From: Olleya sp. Hel_I_94
GTDB taxonomy: Bacteria; Bacteroidota; Bacteroidia; Flavobacteriales; Flavobacteriaceae
Direction of reading: 5' to 3'
NCBI RefSeq assembly: GCF_007827365.1
Contig: NZ_VISI01000001.1
Location: 374,501-438,500 of the forward strand
DNA length: 64,000 bases
A program made the position numbers and the translations under genes. The notes under the pieces were generated by a model. It had not been told where the DNA came from, did not search any database, and was given only the letters and a program-made list of their open reading frames with translations. Shown here one piece after another: positions 8,451-17,320 of this stretch. Positions within the stretch are counted from its first letter, which is position 1; each line of letters starts with the position of its first letter.

Positions 8451-11114
8451 TTAAAATCTTACTGATAATCCTCCGCCAGTACCAAAACGGTTATCGTAAC
8501 TCGCCATAAGTGAAAAGTTTCTTGAGAGCATATATTCAGCTCCTGTACTCCAAACTGTTTCTGAAGTGAAGTCTTTATTCATTGGTATATTATCCACAAA
8601 ACCTAAATCTATTTGATATTCATAATAACCGAATACAGACAGTTTAGGGAATATCATTATACTTCGTCCTACACCAATTCTTGGTCTTAATTTATTATCA
8701 ACGCGTACATCTAAATTGAATAAGTAAGGCGTTAAATAACGAACACCAACAACTGCTGTTGTACTAAATTTCTCTAAGCTATCACGTGTTTCATTCTCAA
8801 TATTAATACCACCGAAAACCCTTAGATAATCGTGTAAATAGCGTTCATAAGTTATTTCACCTTCCATATTCTGGTTCCACCCATATTCAAAAGATGCGTT
8901 AAATTGATTTCTAATATTAGAGGTCATTAAATTAAAACCAGTAGTGTGCGACGCCGCATCTACCAATCCCCAAGAGTACCATTTGTTAGTTTCTTCAATA
9001 ATTTTAGAAGCTGGAAATTCATCCATTCTTGGATCTCTTGGTGTATCATAGGACACTACTCTTGCCATACCACCCATCATATGATATAAAATATGGCAAT
9101 GGAAAAACCAGTCTCCAGCCTCATCACCATTATTCCCATAAAATTCTATGGTCATTTTTTGCATTGGTGGTACATTTACCGTGTGCTTTAATGGTGAGTA
9201 TTCTCCATTTTCATTAAGTACCCTAAAGAAGTGACCGTGCAAGTGCATTGGGTGGTGCATCATCGTCAGGTTATTGAATGTAATGCGCGTTACTTCCTTA
9301 TTATTTATTTTGATATTATCCGCCTCTGACAATGGTACACCATTCATACTCCAGATATAACGATTCATATTTCCTGTAAGATTTAATAATATTTCTTTTA
9401 CAGGAATATTTTTATCATAGTTTGTTTTTTCAGGCGACTTCAAATAATCATAATTATACTCGGAAAACATATCCATTCCTTCCATCTTCATTCCTGGCAT
9501 AGTATTCTCTTTTTTCATATTCATTCCAGACATTGTTTTGTCTTTCTTCATATCCATTCCTACCATATTAGAATGGTCCATCTTGCCCATTGCTGTAGTA
9601 TCTTTTGGTTTCTTCATATCCATGCCTGACATTTTTGAATGATCCATCTTCATACCTTCCATTTTAGAATGGTCCATTGACATAGAGTCTTTAGACATCT
9701 CCATATTCATTCCAGACATTGTTTTGTCTTTCTTCATATCCATTCCAGACATTTTTGAATGATCCATCTTCATACCTTCCATTTTAGAATTATCCATTGG
9801 CATAGAATCTTTAGGCTTCTCCATATTCATTCCAGACATTGTTTTGTCTTTCTTCATATCCATTCCTGCCATTTTAGAATGGTCCATTTTCATACCTTTC
9901 ATTTTAGAATGATCCATTTTCATCTCTCCATCCATTTTCATTCCTTCCATTTTATCCATCTGCATCCCGTATTCCTCTTTCATCTCAAAACGCTCATCCT
10001 TACCTGGCTGAAATTTTAAGGCGTGTGCACCCATTTTCATATCCATTTTAGCCATTTTCTGCATCATCCCGATTTTATCTGGTCGAGCAACATCCATTGC
10101 AGGTAAAATTGGACCATTACCTATAAAAGCAGAGGCTGTACCAGAACCATCTTGTGCAGTAATTCTAAATTCCATCTTACCCTCTTGTGGAACTGTGACA
10201 ATAAAATCATACGTTTCTGCTACTCCTATAAATGTTTTATTTCTTTCAACAGGAACCACATCTAATCCATCTGAAGAAACCAGTACAGGCGTTTTCCCAC
10301 CAAAAGTCATCCAAAAAGAGGTAGAAGCTCCTCCATTAATCATTCTCAATCGAATTTTTTCACCAGGTTTAAATTCTGGGTACTCAATACTTTCCTCTCC
10401 ATTAATTAAAAATGCAGGATAGTATACATCTGCTATATCTGCACCTTCCATACGCTGTCTCCAAAAATCTAATTGTGCACCAAAAGCGCCACGTGCAATT
10501 ACTTGGTTAAGTGGTGTAGCTGTTCCTTTTTTAATACCATACCATTCGTTGCCACGTTTTAAATTACGCAGTACATTCATTGGCTTTTCATTTGTCCAGT
10601 CAGATAAGACCAACACCAATTCTTTGTCATAATCCAACACTTTTTCTTTAGGCTGAATAACAATGGAACCGTATACGCCGCTTTGTTCTTGTAACATTGT
10701 ATGCGAGTGATACCAATATGTTCCAGATTGCTTTACGGGAAATTCGTATTTCTGTGTATGGCCGGGTTCTATAGGTGGTGTATTTAAGTAAGGAACACCA
10801 TCGTAAAAATTTGGTAATAAAAGTCCGTGCCAATGCACAGAGGTTTCTACACTCATTTCATTTTTTACGTAAATAACTGCATACTCTCCTTCGGTAAACT
10901 CCAAAGTTGGACCAGGAATTGTTCCGTTAACGGTCATTCCCATAACGTCTTTTCCTGCTTTGTTTACTATAGCTTCACGTAAGGTTATGGTATGTTCTCT
11001 TACTGGAAGGTTGTTTATATTTCCTTCCGCTACTTGCACTTCTTGTGCAAAAATGCCCGTAGTTAATGTAAGTAAGAATAATACTATTAGTTTTGTTTTC
11101 ATTTTTGTTTTCAT
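8451..11114 (-). CDS. Multicopper oxidase (CopA/PcoA type) fused to a CopB-like outer-membrane barrel
   Basis: An 887-residue fusion. After a signal peptide (to about residue 23) comes a three-cupredoxin multicopper oxidase that probably oxidises Cu(I) to the less toxic Cu(II). Copper ligands are visible: HWHG near 92, YHSH near 135, HPMHLHGH near 618 and HCHILYHMMGGM near 670. Between the cupredoxin domains lies a Met/His-rich insert (about 385-545) built of 40-residue repeats (MDHSKM, SGMDMKKDKTM). From about 715 onward the sequence matches a CopB outer-membrane protein, ending in a beta-barrel terminus (GGGLSVRF). PcoA and PcoB are normally separate neighbouring genes. An alternative start is Met5. 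Confidence 0.9.
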   Translation of the reverse strand: MKTKMKTKLIVLFLLTLTTGIFAQEVQVAEGNINNLPVREHTITLREAIVNKAGKDVMGMTVNGTIPGPTLEFTEGEYAVIYVKNEMSVETSVHWHGLLLPNFYDGVPYLNTPPIEPGHTQKYEFPVKQSGTYWYHSHTMLQEQSGVYGSIVIQPKEKVLDYDKELVLVLSDWTNEKPMNVLRNLKRGNEWYGIKKGTATPLNQVIARGAFGAQLDFWRQRMEGADIADVYYPAFLINGEESIEYPEFKPGEKIRLRMINGGASTSFWMTFGGKTPVLVSSDGLDVVPVERNKTFIGVAETYDFIVTVPQEGKMEFRITAQDGSGTASAFIGNGPILPAMDVARPDKIGMMQKMAKMDMKMGAHALKFQPGKDERFEMKEEYGMQMDKMEGMKMDGEMKMDHSKMKGMKMDHSKMAGMDMKKDKTMSGMNMEKPKDSMPMDNSKMEGMKMDHSKMSGMDMKKDKTMSGMNMEMSKDSMSMDHSKMEGMKMDHSKMSGMDMKKPKDTTAMGKMDHSNMVGMDMKKDKTMSGMNMKKENTMPGMKMEGMDMFSEYNYDYLKSPEKTNYDKNIPVKEILLNLTGNMNRYIWSMNGVPLSEADNIKINNKEVTRITFNNLTMMHHPMHLHGHFFRVLNENGEYSPLKHTVNVPPMQKMTIEFYGNNGDEAGDWFFHCHILYHMMGGMARVVSYDTPRDPRMDEFPASKIIEETNKWYSWGLVDAASHTTGFNLMTSNIRNQFNASFEYGWNQNMEGEITYERYLHDYLRVFGGINIENETRDSLEKFSTTAVVGVRYLTPYLFNLDVRVDNKLRPRIGVGRSIMIFPKLSVFGYYEYQIDLGFVDNIPMNKDFTSETVWSTGAEYMLSRNFSLMASYDNRFGTGGGLSVRF
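9480..9960. repeat. Intragenic tandem repeat encoding Met/His-rich copper-binding motifs
   Basis: Within the multicopper oxidase gene, DNA units of exactly 120 bases stand in tandem (9661-9780 and 9781-9900 are nearly identical), with partial copies on both sides, including one near 9520. Each unit encodes about 40 residues with MDHSKM, GMDMKKDKTM and SGMNM motifs. Recent unit duplication is suggested by the high DNA identity; length variation between strains is likely. Confidence 0.85.
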
Positions 11115-11161
11115 TTTTTTAAATCAACCTTTTTAAGATAGTATTTTTTGTTTTTTTACCT

Positions 11162-11596
11162 TTAATGAGATTCTTTATACTTGCTGTAATTTTCTTCTGA
11201 CTCAAAATAAGCTACTTCACCTTCTTTTTTCATTAAAACAATATAAGCTTCTGTTTTATCAACTTTTTTATTACTATAAGGATCTGTACCTGTTCTAGCA
11301 GTTTCCTCGTTATTTAATTTACCTACACACATTTGGCAGCAACCGTAGTAGGTCTTACCATTAACAGGTACTGGTATTTGAGGTTTTCCCATATAGGCAT
11401 TGTTTACCATACAAACTAAATCGTTTGGTACTTTGGCACCTACTTCGTACTCTTGTTGTGTTTCTTGAATTGTCTCCTTTTGTAGTGTCACTACAGCTGT
11501 TTCTTTTTCTTTATTCTGTTTCGTTTTTGAATTACAAGCTGTTAAGCTAAAGGTTACTAATAATAGTAATACGAATGGTTTTGCTAATTTTTTCAT
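11162..11596 (-). CDS. Cys-rich (TRASH-like) metal-binding lipoprotein, copy 1
   Basis: A 144-residue lipoprotein with lipobox Cys21 (SLTAC). The mature domain holds VCMVNNAYMG (Cys62) and YYGCCQMC (Cys86, Cys87, Cys90), a pattern like TRASH/YHS metal-binding domains in which Cys residues on two short strands bind a metal ion. The C-terminal part (KVDKTEAYIVLMKKEG, YFESEENY) is conserved with the paralogue at 24896-25411. It lies 2 bases from the CusC gene stop, in the same operon. Probably a periplasmic copper chaperone or scavenger; the metal is inferred. Confidence 0.75.
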   Translation of the reverse strand: MKKLAKPFVLLLLVTFSLTACNSKTKQNKEKETAVVTLQKETIQETQQEYEVGAKVPNDLVCMVNNAYMGKPQIPVPVNGKTYYGCCQMCVGKLNNEETARTGTDPYSNKKVDKTEAYIVLMKKEGEVAYFESEENYSKYKESH

Positions 11597-11598
11597 TT

Positions 11599-12819
11599 TT
11601 ATTTATTTATTAAATAGTTTATCAAGGCAGACTTTAAATAATAGCCTTTTGTAGATTCGATTAAATTGATTTGAAACCTTAATTGCAATTCTTGTACATC
11701 GAGCACATCATTAAAATCTATGGTACCGGTCTCATAATTTTTAATTAGAATTCCTTCGGCATCATTAGCCTGCTTTAAATTATCTGTCTGTACATTAAAC
11801 TTTATTCTCATTGTATTTCTATTATAAATAGCTTGTGCAAGACGTGTTTCAAGGTTATTGAGCCTCTCTTCTTTCTGTGATTTTATTTCCAATTGTTTCA
11901 ATTCATTTTGCTTTGTCACTGACTTATATTTATTATTGAAAATGGGGATTGAAATAGAAACCATAGGCATCACAATGTCTTTACCATTATCGGAAAAATT
12001 CATATCTGGACGTTCTGATACAGGCACATAGTCCAAACCAAAACCGATATTGGGCGCACTCTCTTTTTGGTTTAATAATTCGGCTTCTTCGATAGATTCA
12101 TATAATTTATCGTATTTAATAAGTTCTGGGTTAAGCTGTAGATTGTCAGTCAAAATAAACACATCTTCTTCGGGAATTATCATCTGCTTTACGACCTCTA
12201 CGGCAATATTTTCATCACGATTCAAAAGATTATTAAAGAGCGCTTGCTCCGCCAAATAATCTTGTTCCAGCACTTCTTTCTGTTGAATCAACTCGTTCTG
12301 TCTTATCTGAAGGCGAAGTACATCAACCGCTGATGCCTTTCCCACTTCTACAGAGGTTAATGCAAGGCGTTCATAGGTTTCCAAAAGTTCTATATTCTCA
12401 TCCAGAATACCCTGTTTTGCACTTATGGCATAGAGTTTATAATAGGATTGGGATACTGATAACGAAAGTTTTCTTTTTGCAATCGCTATATCAACAAATT
12501 GGGCTTCGGCCATTGATGAAGCATAGTTTTCCCTTGCTGATATGGTTCCAAACCAAGGCAACATTTGTTTTACTGAAAAACGTGCACGTTGCGCCCCTGT
12601 ACGGGTTTCTGGTTCGCTCACAAAGTAGCCTACGCCAATCTCTGTGTTTGGTAACCAATCAGCTTCATTTACCTTTTCTTCCGCTATGTTGTAGCGCAAT
12701 TCAAAAGCTTGAATTTCTGGATTATTCTTTTCAGCTTCCTGAATATAGGATGCTAAATCTTGTGCATTTACTTCCGCGAAAGCGAAAAAAACAAGTACTA
12801 TTAAAATTATATATCTCAT
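11599..12819 (-). CDS. cusC: TolC-family outer-membrane efflux protein (CusC)
   Basis: A 406-residue TolC-like protein: signal peptide to about residue 20 (FAEVNAQD), then two repeats of long coiled-coil helices with the family pattern LASYIQEAEKNNPEIQA at the start and the second repeat around residues 215-400. It forms the outer-membrane duct of the CusCBA pump. Its start overlaps the stop of cusA by 4 bases (ATGA), showing translational coupling. It is shorter than Proteobacterial CusC (about 440-460 residues), as usual for Bacteroidota members. Confidence 0.9.
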   Translation of the reverse strand: MRYIILIVLVFFAFAEVNAQDLASYIQEAEKNNPEIQAFELRYNIAEEKVNEADWLPNTEIGVGYFVSEPETRTGAQRARFSVKQMLPWFGTISARENYASSMAEAQFVDIAIAKRKLSLSVSQSYYKLYAISAKQGILDENIELLETYERLALTSVEVGKASAVDVLRLQIRQNELIQQKEVLEQDYLAEQALFNNLLNRDENIAVEVVKQMIIPEEDVFILTDNLQLNPELIKYDKLYESIEEAELLNQKESAPNIGFGLDYVPVSERPDMNFSDNGKDIVMPMVSISIPIFNNKYKSVTKQNELKQLEIKSQKEERLNNLETRLAQAIYNRNTMRIKFNVQTDNLKQANDAEGILIKNYETGTIDFNDVLDVQELQLRFQINLIESTKGYYLKSALINYLINK

Positions 12820-15800
12820 TTTTTAGCTCGTTTTAATTGAAATTCTTTCTTCCAGCTAAATAGCACTGGTAACAAGAAATAAGAGGTAATATCGATAATC
12901 ATCCCACCAAAAATTGGGATGGCCATAGGTATCATTATATCACTTCCTTTTCCTGTAGAAGTGAGTATGGGTAATAGTGCCAGAATGGTAGTTACGGTTG
13001 TCATTAAACAAGGGCGTATTCTCTTGCCAGCAGCTTCAAGGGTTACCAGTCGAATTCCTTTTTTATCCTCTGGATTTTCCCTGTCAAAAGACTGTGTGAG
13101 ATAGGTTGCCATTACCACCCCATCATCTGTAGCAATACCGAAAAGAGCAATAAAACCTACCCAAACCGCCACACTTAAATTGATAGTTTTCATATTGAAC
13201 AGGTCTCGCATATTTTCCCCGAAAAGATTAAAATTGAAGAACCAATCTTGGCCGTATAACCAAATCATAATGAAACCACCAGCAAAGGCTATAGTAATTC
13301 CTGAAAATACCATAAGCGATGTGCTGACTGATTTGAACTGGAAATATAGAATCAAGAAAATAATAAGAAGTGCGAGTGGCACTACAACAGAAAGTGTTTT
13401 CTCCGCTCGTAATTGATTTTCGTAGGTACCTGTAAATTTATAACTGATTCCTTTAGGAACGATTAACTCGCCAGCCTCAATTTTCTTTTTAAACAAGGCC
13501 TGCGCATTTTCAACTACATCTACCTCGGCAAAACCATCGAGCTTGTCAAAAAGTACATAACCGATTAAGAATGTGTCTTCACTTTTAATTACTTGCGGAC
13601 CTTGTTCATAACGAATATCCACCAACTCGCCTAATGGAACCGGACTTCCTTTTTCCACAGGTACATAAATATTTTTAAGGTCTTCTGGGTTACCACGCAA
13701 CTCTCTTGGGTAGCGAACACGAACACCATAACGCTCACGACCTTCTACGGTTTGGGTAAGTGGCATACCGCCTACGGCTACTTGAAGTACTTCTTGAACA
13801 TCCATAATTGAAATTCCGTATCGCGCCAATTGCTCTCTTTTTATATCAATTAACAAATAAGGTTTACCTACAATACGGTCTGCAAAAACAGCTTGTTCTT
13901 TTACACCTTCGGCTTGTTTCAAAAGACCTTCCAATTGCAGGCCAAAGGCTTCAATAGTTTTTAAATCAGGCCCTTTCACTTTGATGCCCATAGGTGCTCG
14001 CATTCCAGTCTGAAGCATTACCAATCTTGTCTCGATAGGTTGTAGTTTCGGTGCAGAGGTAACTCCAGGAAATTTAGTGACCTTAACTATTTCATTCCAT
14101 ATATCATCAGGACTGACTATTTCTGGTCTCCAGTTACGGTAGTATTCCCCATCATCATCTGGAATTAAATCTTCATTAGTTGCGTTTGTTTTAAGTTGAG
14201 ATGCTTCGTAGTTTGCATCGTCACTGATTTCGTTATTTGGGTTGATGATAAATTTTTCATTTTTCAATACAAACAATCCATCATCATTCATTTTATAACG
14301 TTGGCGCTCTCCAGATTCATTCCGCATATATTCAGATTTATACTGAATCATATTTTCATACATTGATAACGGTGCTGGGTCGAGCGCAGATTCTGTTCTA
14401 CCAGATTTTCCTACTACCGTTTCTATTTCTGGAATCGTAGCAACCGCCATATCGAGTTGTTGCAGTACGCGCTTGTTTTCTTCTACACCTGAGTGCGGTA
14501 AAGAAGTAGGCATTAAAAGAAATGAACCTTCGTTGAGCGATGGCATAAATTCTTTCCCTGTGTTACGCATTATAAGCACTCCTAAAATAAACACCGTTGT
14601 TGGAATGATTAAAAACAGCAGTCGGTTTTGAAGTGCCCAGCGCAATATATTGTCATAATATCGTTGGAAAATTGAAAACACACCGAGTAATCCAAAGCAG
14701 ATAATCGCTACAAAAATCAAGTTCATTAAAATACTACGGTCAAAACCAAGCGGTCGCCAGTATTCAGCCAGTAAGAATACAATTGCAATACAGGAAATGA
14801 TGATGTGAAATAAATTAGCTCTTTTTGTTGTAATAATATCTCTTACACTCAGTAGCGCAACAACTCCATACCCTATTAAGATAAGCCCTAACCAATAGCC
14901 GTAAACAATGGCAGTGATGCCAAGAATAATAAGCAAACCATTAAGAATGTATTTAGAACGTTCCCTAATATTTGTTTTTCTGAATAGGAAAGCGGCAAAA
15001 GGTGGTATCAAGAAAAGTGCAATAACTAAGGCCGCAGAAAGCGCCATTGTTTTAGTGAATGCTAGCGGTCTGAATAGTTTTCCTTCAGCACCTATTAATG
15101 TAAATACTGGTATGAAGCTTATAATAGTTGTGAGAACCGCTGTTAAAATAGCTCCTGAAACCTCGGCAGTAGCATTATAGACAATTTCATCATTAGTGTA
15201 TTCGATTCCGCTTTCGCGAAAGCGTAATTTTTCATCTTCCAAATGCCGAATCATATTTTCGGCAAGTATGACACCTACATCTACCATCGTACCAATGGCA
15301 ATAGCAATACCAGAAAGTGCAACAATGTTTGCATCTACATTGAATAGCTTCATCGCAATGAACACCATTAACACGGCAACAGGCAATAATCCTGAGATTA
15401 AGATGGATGCACGCAGGTTGAACACCATTACTATAATGACCAGAATGGTAATTAAGATTTCAAGCGTAAGAGCTTCATTTAGGGTATGAAGTGTTTCTTG
15501 AATAAGTTCTGTACGGTCATAAAATGGAACAATGGTTACTTGTGATGTGCGACCGTCTGCTAAGACTTTGCTTGGTAATCCGGATGAGAGTTCCGCTATT
15601 TGGTCTTTCACATTATTAATTACTTCCATTGGGTTTGCACCGTAACGAGCCACAACGACACCACCCACAACTTCAGCTCCTTCTTTGTCTAATATACCAC
15701 GTCTGGTTTGTGGTCCTAAATTTACTTTTGCGATATCCTTGATTCGTATAGAAGTAAAATTTTCTGAAGTAACTACTGCATTTTCAATATCAGCTACAGA

Positions 15801-16568
15801 TTTTACATAACCCAAACCACGAACTAAATATTCTGCTTGATTTATTTCTAAGGTCTGCGCCCCAATATCTTGGTTGCTTTCCTTTACTGCTTTTACAACA
15901 TCGCTTAAACCAATACTGTATTGGCGCATTTTTTCAGGGTCAACATCAACTTGGTATTCCTGCACATAACCGCCAATAGAGGCAACTTCTGAAACACCAC
16001 TTGCCGAGGACAATCCGTATTTTACATAGTAATCTTGAATACTACGCAGCTCCTGTAAATCCCAGCCGCCAGTTACATTTCCTTTTTCATCACGCCCTTC
16101 TAATGTGTACCAATATATTTGACCTAAACCTGTGGCATCGGGTCCTAAAGATGGATTTACGCCACCTGGTAATAGGTTGGCTGGCAGTGAATTTAGTTTC
16201 TCTAAAATCCGACTACGTGACCAATAGAATTCAATATCTTCTTCAAAGATGATATAGATACTAGAAAACCCAAACATAGAGGAACTACGAATGGTCTTTA
16301 CACCAGGTATGCCCAGTAATGAAGTAGTTAAAGGGTAGGTAATCTGGTCTTCAATATCTTGCGGTGAGCGACCTTGCCACTGGGTAAAAACAATTTGTTG
16401 ATTTTCCCCAATATCTGGAATAGCATCTACTGCGACAGGATTAGATGGTAAAAAACCAGTGTCCCAACCAAAAGGCGCGTTTACAACGCCCCAACCTATA
16501 AATAGGGTGAGCATTAAAACTGTAACGAGTTTGTTCTCAATTAGAAATTTGATGCTTTTATTTAGCAT
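12816..16568 (-). CDS. cusA: CusA-type heavy-metal efflux RND pump (monovalent cation class)
   Basis: A 1250-residue inner-membrane proton-driven pump for Cu(I)/Ag(I). The fourth transmembrane helix region near residue 426 contains AIAIGTMVDVGVILAEN, which matches the HME signature for monovalent-metal exporters rather than the DFG-type of CzcA. At 1250 residues it is about 200 longer than E. coli CusA. The excess lies in an extra hydrophobic stretch (about 540-650) and a polar insert (about 760-840, including RNESGERQRY). I set the start at 16568 because it begins MLNKSIKFLIENK, the usual RND start; an upstream in-frame Met at 16640 adds an unlikely 24 residues. A CGCTTTCGCGAAAGCG palindrome lies in the gene at 15209. 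Confidence 0.93.
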   Translation of the reverse strand: MLNKSIKFLIENKLVTVLMLTLFIGWGVVNAPFGWDTGFLPSNPVAVDAIPDIGENQQIVFTQWQGRSPQDIEDQITYPLTTSLLGIPGVKTIRSSSMFGFSSIYIIFEEDIEFYWSRSRILEKLNSLPANLLPGGVNPSLGPDATGLGQIYWYTLEGRDEKGNVTGGWDLQELRSIQDYYVKYGLSSASGVSEVASIGGYVQEYQVDVDPEKMRQYSIGLSDVVKAVKESNQDIGAQTLEINQAEYLVRGLGYVKSVADIENAVVTSENFTSIRIKDIAKVNLGPQTRRGILDKEGAEVVGGVVVARYGANPMEVINNVKDQIAELSSGLPSKVLADGRTSQVTIVPFYDRTELIQETLHTLNEALTLEILITILVIIVMVFNLRASILISGLLPVAVLMVFIAMKLFNVDANIVALSGIAIAIGTMVDVGVILAENMIRHLEDEKLRFRESGIEYTNDEIVYNATAEVSGAILTAVLTTIISFIPVFTLIGAEGKLFRPLAFTKTMALSAALVIALFLIPPFAAFLFRKTNIRERSKYILNGLLIILGITAIVYGYWLGLILIGYGVVALLSVRDIITTKRANLFHIIISCIAIVFLLAEYWRPLGFDRSILMNLIFVAIICFGLLGVFSIFQRYYDNILRWALQNRLLFLIIPTTVFILGVLIMRNTGKEFMPSLNEGSFLLMPTSLPHSGVEENKRVLQQLDMAVATIPEIETVVGKSGRTESALDPAPLSMYENMIQYKSEYMRNESGERQRYKMNDDGLFVLKNEKFIINPNNEISDDANYEASQLKTNATNEDLIPDDDGEYYRNWRPEIVSPDDIWNEIVKVTKFPGVTSAPKLQPIETRLVMLQTGMRAPMGIKVKGPDLKTIEAFGLQLEGLLKQAEGVKEQAVFADRIVGKPYLLIDIKREQLARYGISIMDVQEVLQVAVGGMPLTQTVEGRERYGVRVRYPRELRGNPEDLKNIYVPVEKGSPVPLGELVDIRYEQGPQVIKSEDTFLIGYVLFDKLDGFAEVDVVENAQALFKKKIEAGELIVPKGISYKFTGTYENQLRAEKTLSVVVPLALLIIFLILYFQFKSVSTSLMVFSGITIAFAGGFIMIWLYGQDWFFNFNLFGENMRDLFNMKTINLSVAVWVGFIALFGIATDDGVVMATYLTQSFDRENPEDKKGIRLVTLEAAGKRIRPCLMTTVTTILALLPILTSTGKGSDIMIPMAIPIFGGMIIDITSYFLLPVLFSWKKEFQLKRAKK
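15209..15224. repeat. 16-bp palindrome CGCTTTCGCGAAAGCG (intragenic, cusA)
   Basis: Perfect self-complementary 16-mer inside cusA, where it encodes RFRES on the minus strand. The same word recurs at 47893, 53633 and 55464, with a one-mismatch copy at 49215 and a decayed copy near 12768-12784. See findings. Confidence 0.85.
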
Positions 16569-16675
16569 AGAAATGATTATTAAGTAATTATTATAAATCT
16601 TGTTTAAGAAATGAAAAACAAGCAGAAATGTCCTAAACAAATTAATGCAGGACTACAGTTCTAATTACTTAAAAA

Positions 16676-17092
16676 TCAAATAAGGAAGGTTTGGTCTAAA
16701 ACTTGAATATCCCTGACCAAGGGAGGAGGTGTATAATCTCTAAATGAATTTAAATCTTCTTGAGATTCGAAAAACAAATTTATATAGGTGTGGATAAAAG
16801 CAGCAACAAATAGTTGTTGGTCTTTATCCAATTTTTCGAACGACGTTTTTAAAGTATCTTGACCTTCAACAATCACTTGTTCATCACTACAACAATCTTT
16901 TTTGGAGATATCACACTCTGATGAATTCGATTGCTGTTGAACTTCCATACCGCAGGTTTCAGCGTGACCGAATAAAGAAGTATCCACTAAAGTATCGCCA
17001 CAGTAATGACTATCAACAGTAAAAGATACTGTTGATAACAGCACTAAAAGTGCCATAAAAAATGATGATATTTTAAAGAAAATCTCTTTCAT
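16676..17092 (-). CDS. HYC/CC/PP family small exported protein, copy 1
   Basis: A 138-residue protein with a signal peptide (residues about 3-24), then SHYCGDTLVD, a CGME segment, KKDCC and a C-terminal YTPPPLVRDIQVLDQTFLI-like end. HYC, CC and PP are the hallmarks of a small Bacteroidota family found next to copper exporters. A second copy lies at 20639-21061 with the same residue order. Start chosen at 17092 (MKEIFFKISS) because a TAnnTTTG box lies 10 bases upstream and the longer frame from 17104 would place its start codon inside that box. Function is unknown; Cys and His suggest metal binding. Confidence 0.8.
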   Translation of the reverse strand: MKEIFFKISSFFMALLVLLSTVSFTVDSHYCGDTLVDTSLFGHAETCGMEVQQQSNSSECDISKKDCCSDEQVIVEGQDTLKTSFEKLDKDQQLFVAAFIHTYINLFFESQEDLNSFRDYTPPPLVRDIQVLDQTFLI

Positions 17093-17101
17093 TAATATTT
17101 G

Positions 17102-17109
17102 CAAAGGTA
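17102..17109 (-). promoter_or_regulatory. Flavobacterial -7 box (TACCTTTG) for the HYC/CC/PP gene
   Basis: On the minus strand TACCTTTG matches the Bacteroidota TAnnTTTG promoter element, ending 9 bases before the ATG at 17092. The transcript would therefore be nearly leaderless. It probably drives the long minus-strand Cus operon, since no other clear promoter was seen up to cusA. Confidence 0.55.
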
Positions 17110-17253
17110 TTAAATTTTTAGCAGAATTTCTTTATTTAACAAAAAATTAAAATTGCACTTGAGGATTTGTACTGCATTTAATCCATTACAAATTATAAAT
17201 TATTGAGTCTAAATTGCTTAAATCTTATTATTAAGAATTATTTTAAATAATAT

Positions 17254-17283
17254 TTGTTTAATTGAAAAAGACCACTAAATTTG
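17254..17283 (+). promoter_or_regulatory. Promoter candidate for the TonB receptor gene
   Basis: TTG at 17254-17256, a 19-base spacer and TAAATTTG at 17276-17283 fit the Bacteroidota TTG-N17-23-TAnnTTTG pattern. The receptor ATG follows 37 bases after the box. The region between this promoter and the divergent one is AT-rich, enough for a shared regulator site, but no convincing dyad was seen. Confidence 0.5.
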
Positions 17284-17320
17284 TTCTTTATTTATATTCA
17301 TTCTAAATAATTTAAAGCAA

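Noticed and set aside
9480..9960. Regular repeats resembling a CRISPR-like array
   Set aside because: The 120-base units lie in frame within the multicopper oxidase gene and encode Met/His motifs; there are no spacers.
9759..10019. His-rich 86-codon frame on the plus strand
   Set aside because: Antisense shadow of the Met-rich repeat (ATG/CAT symmetry makes Met codons read as His).
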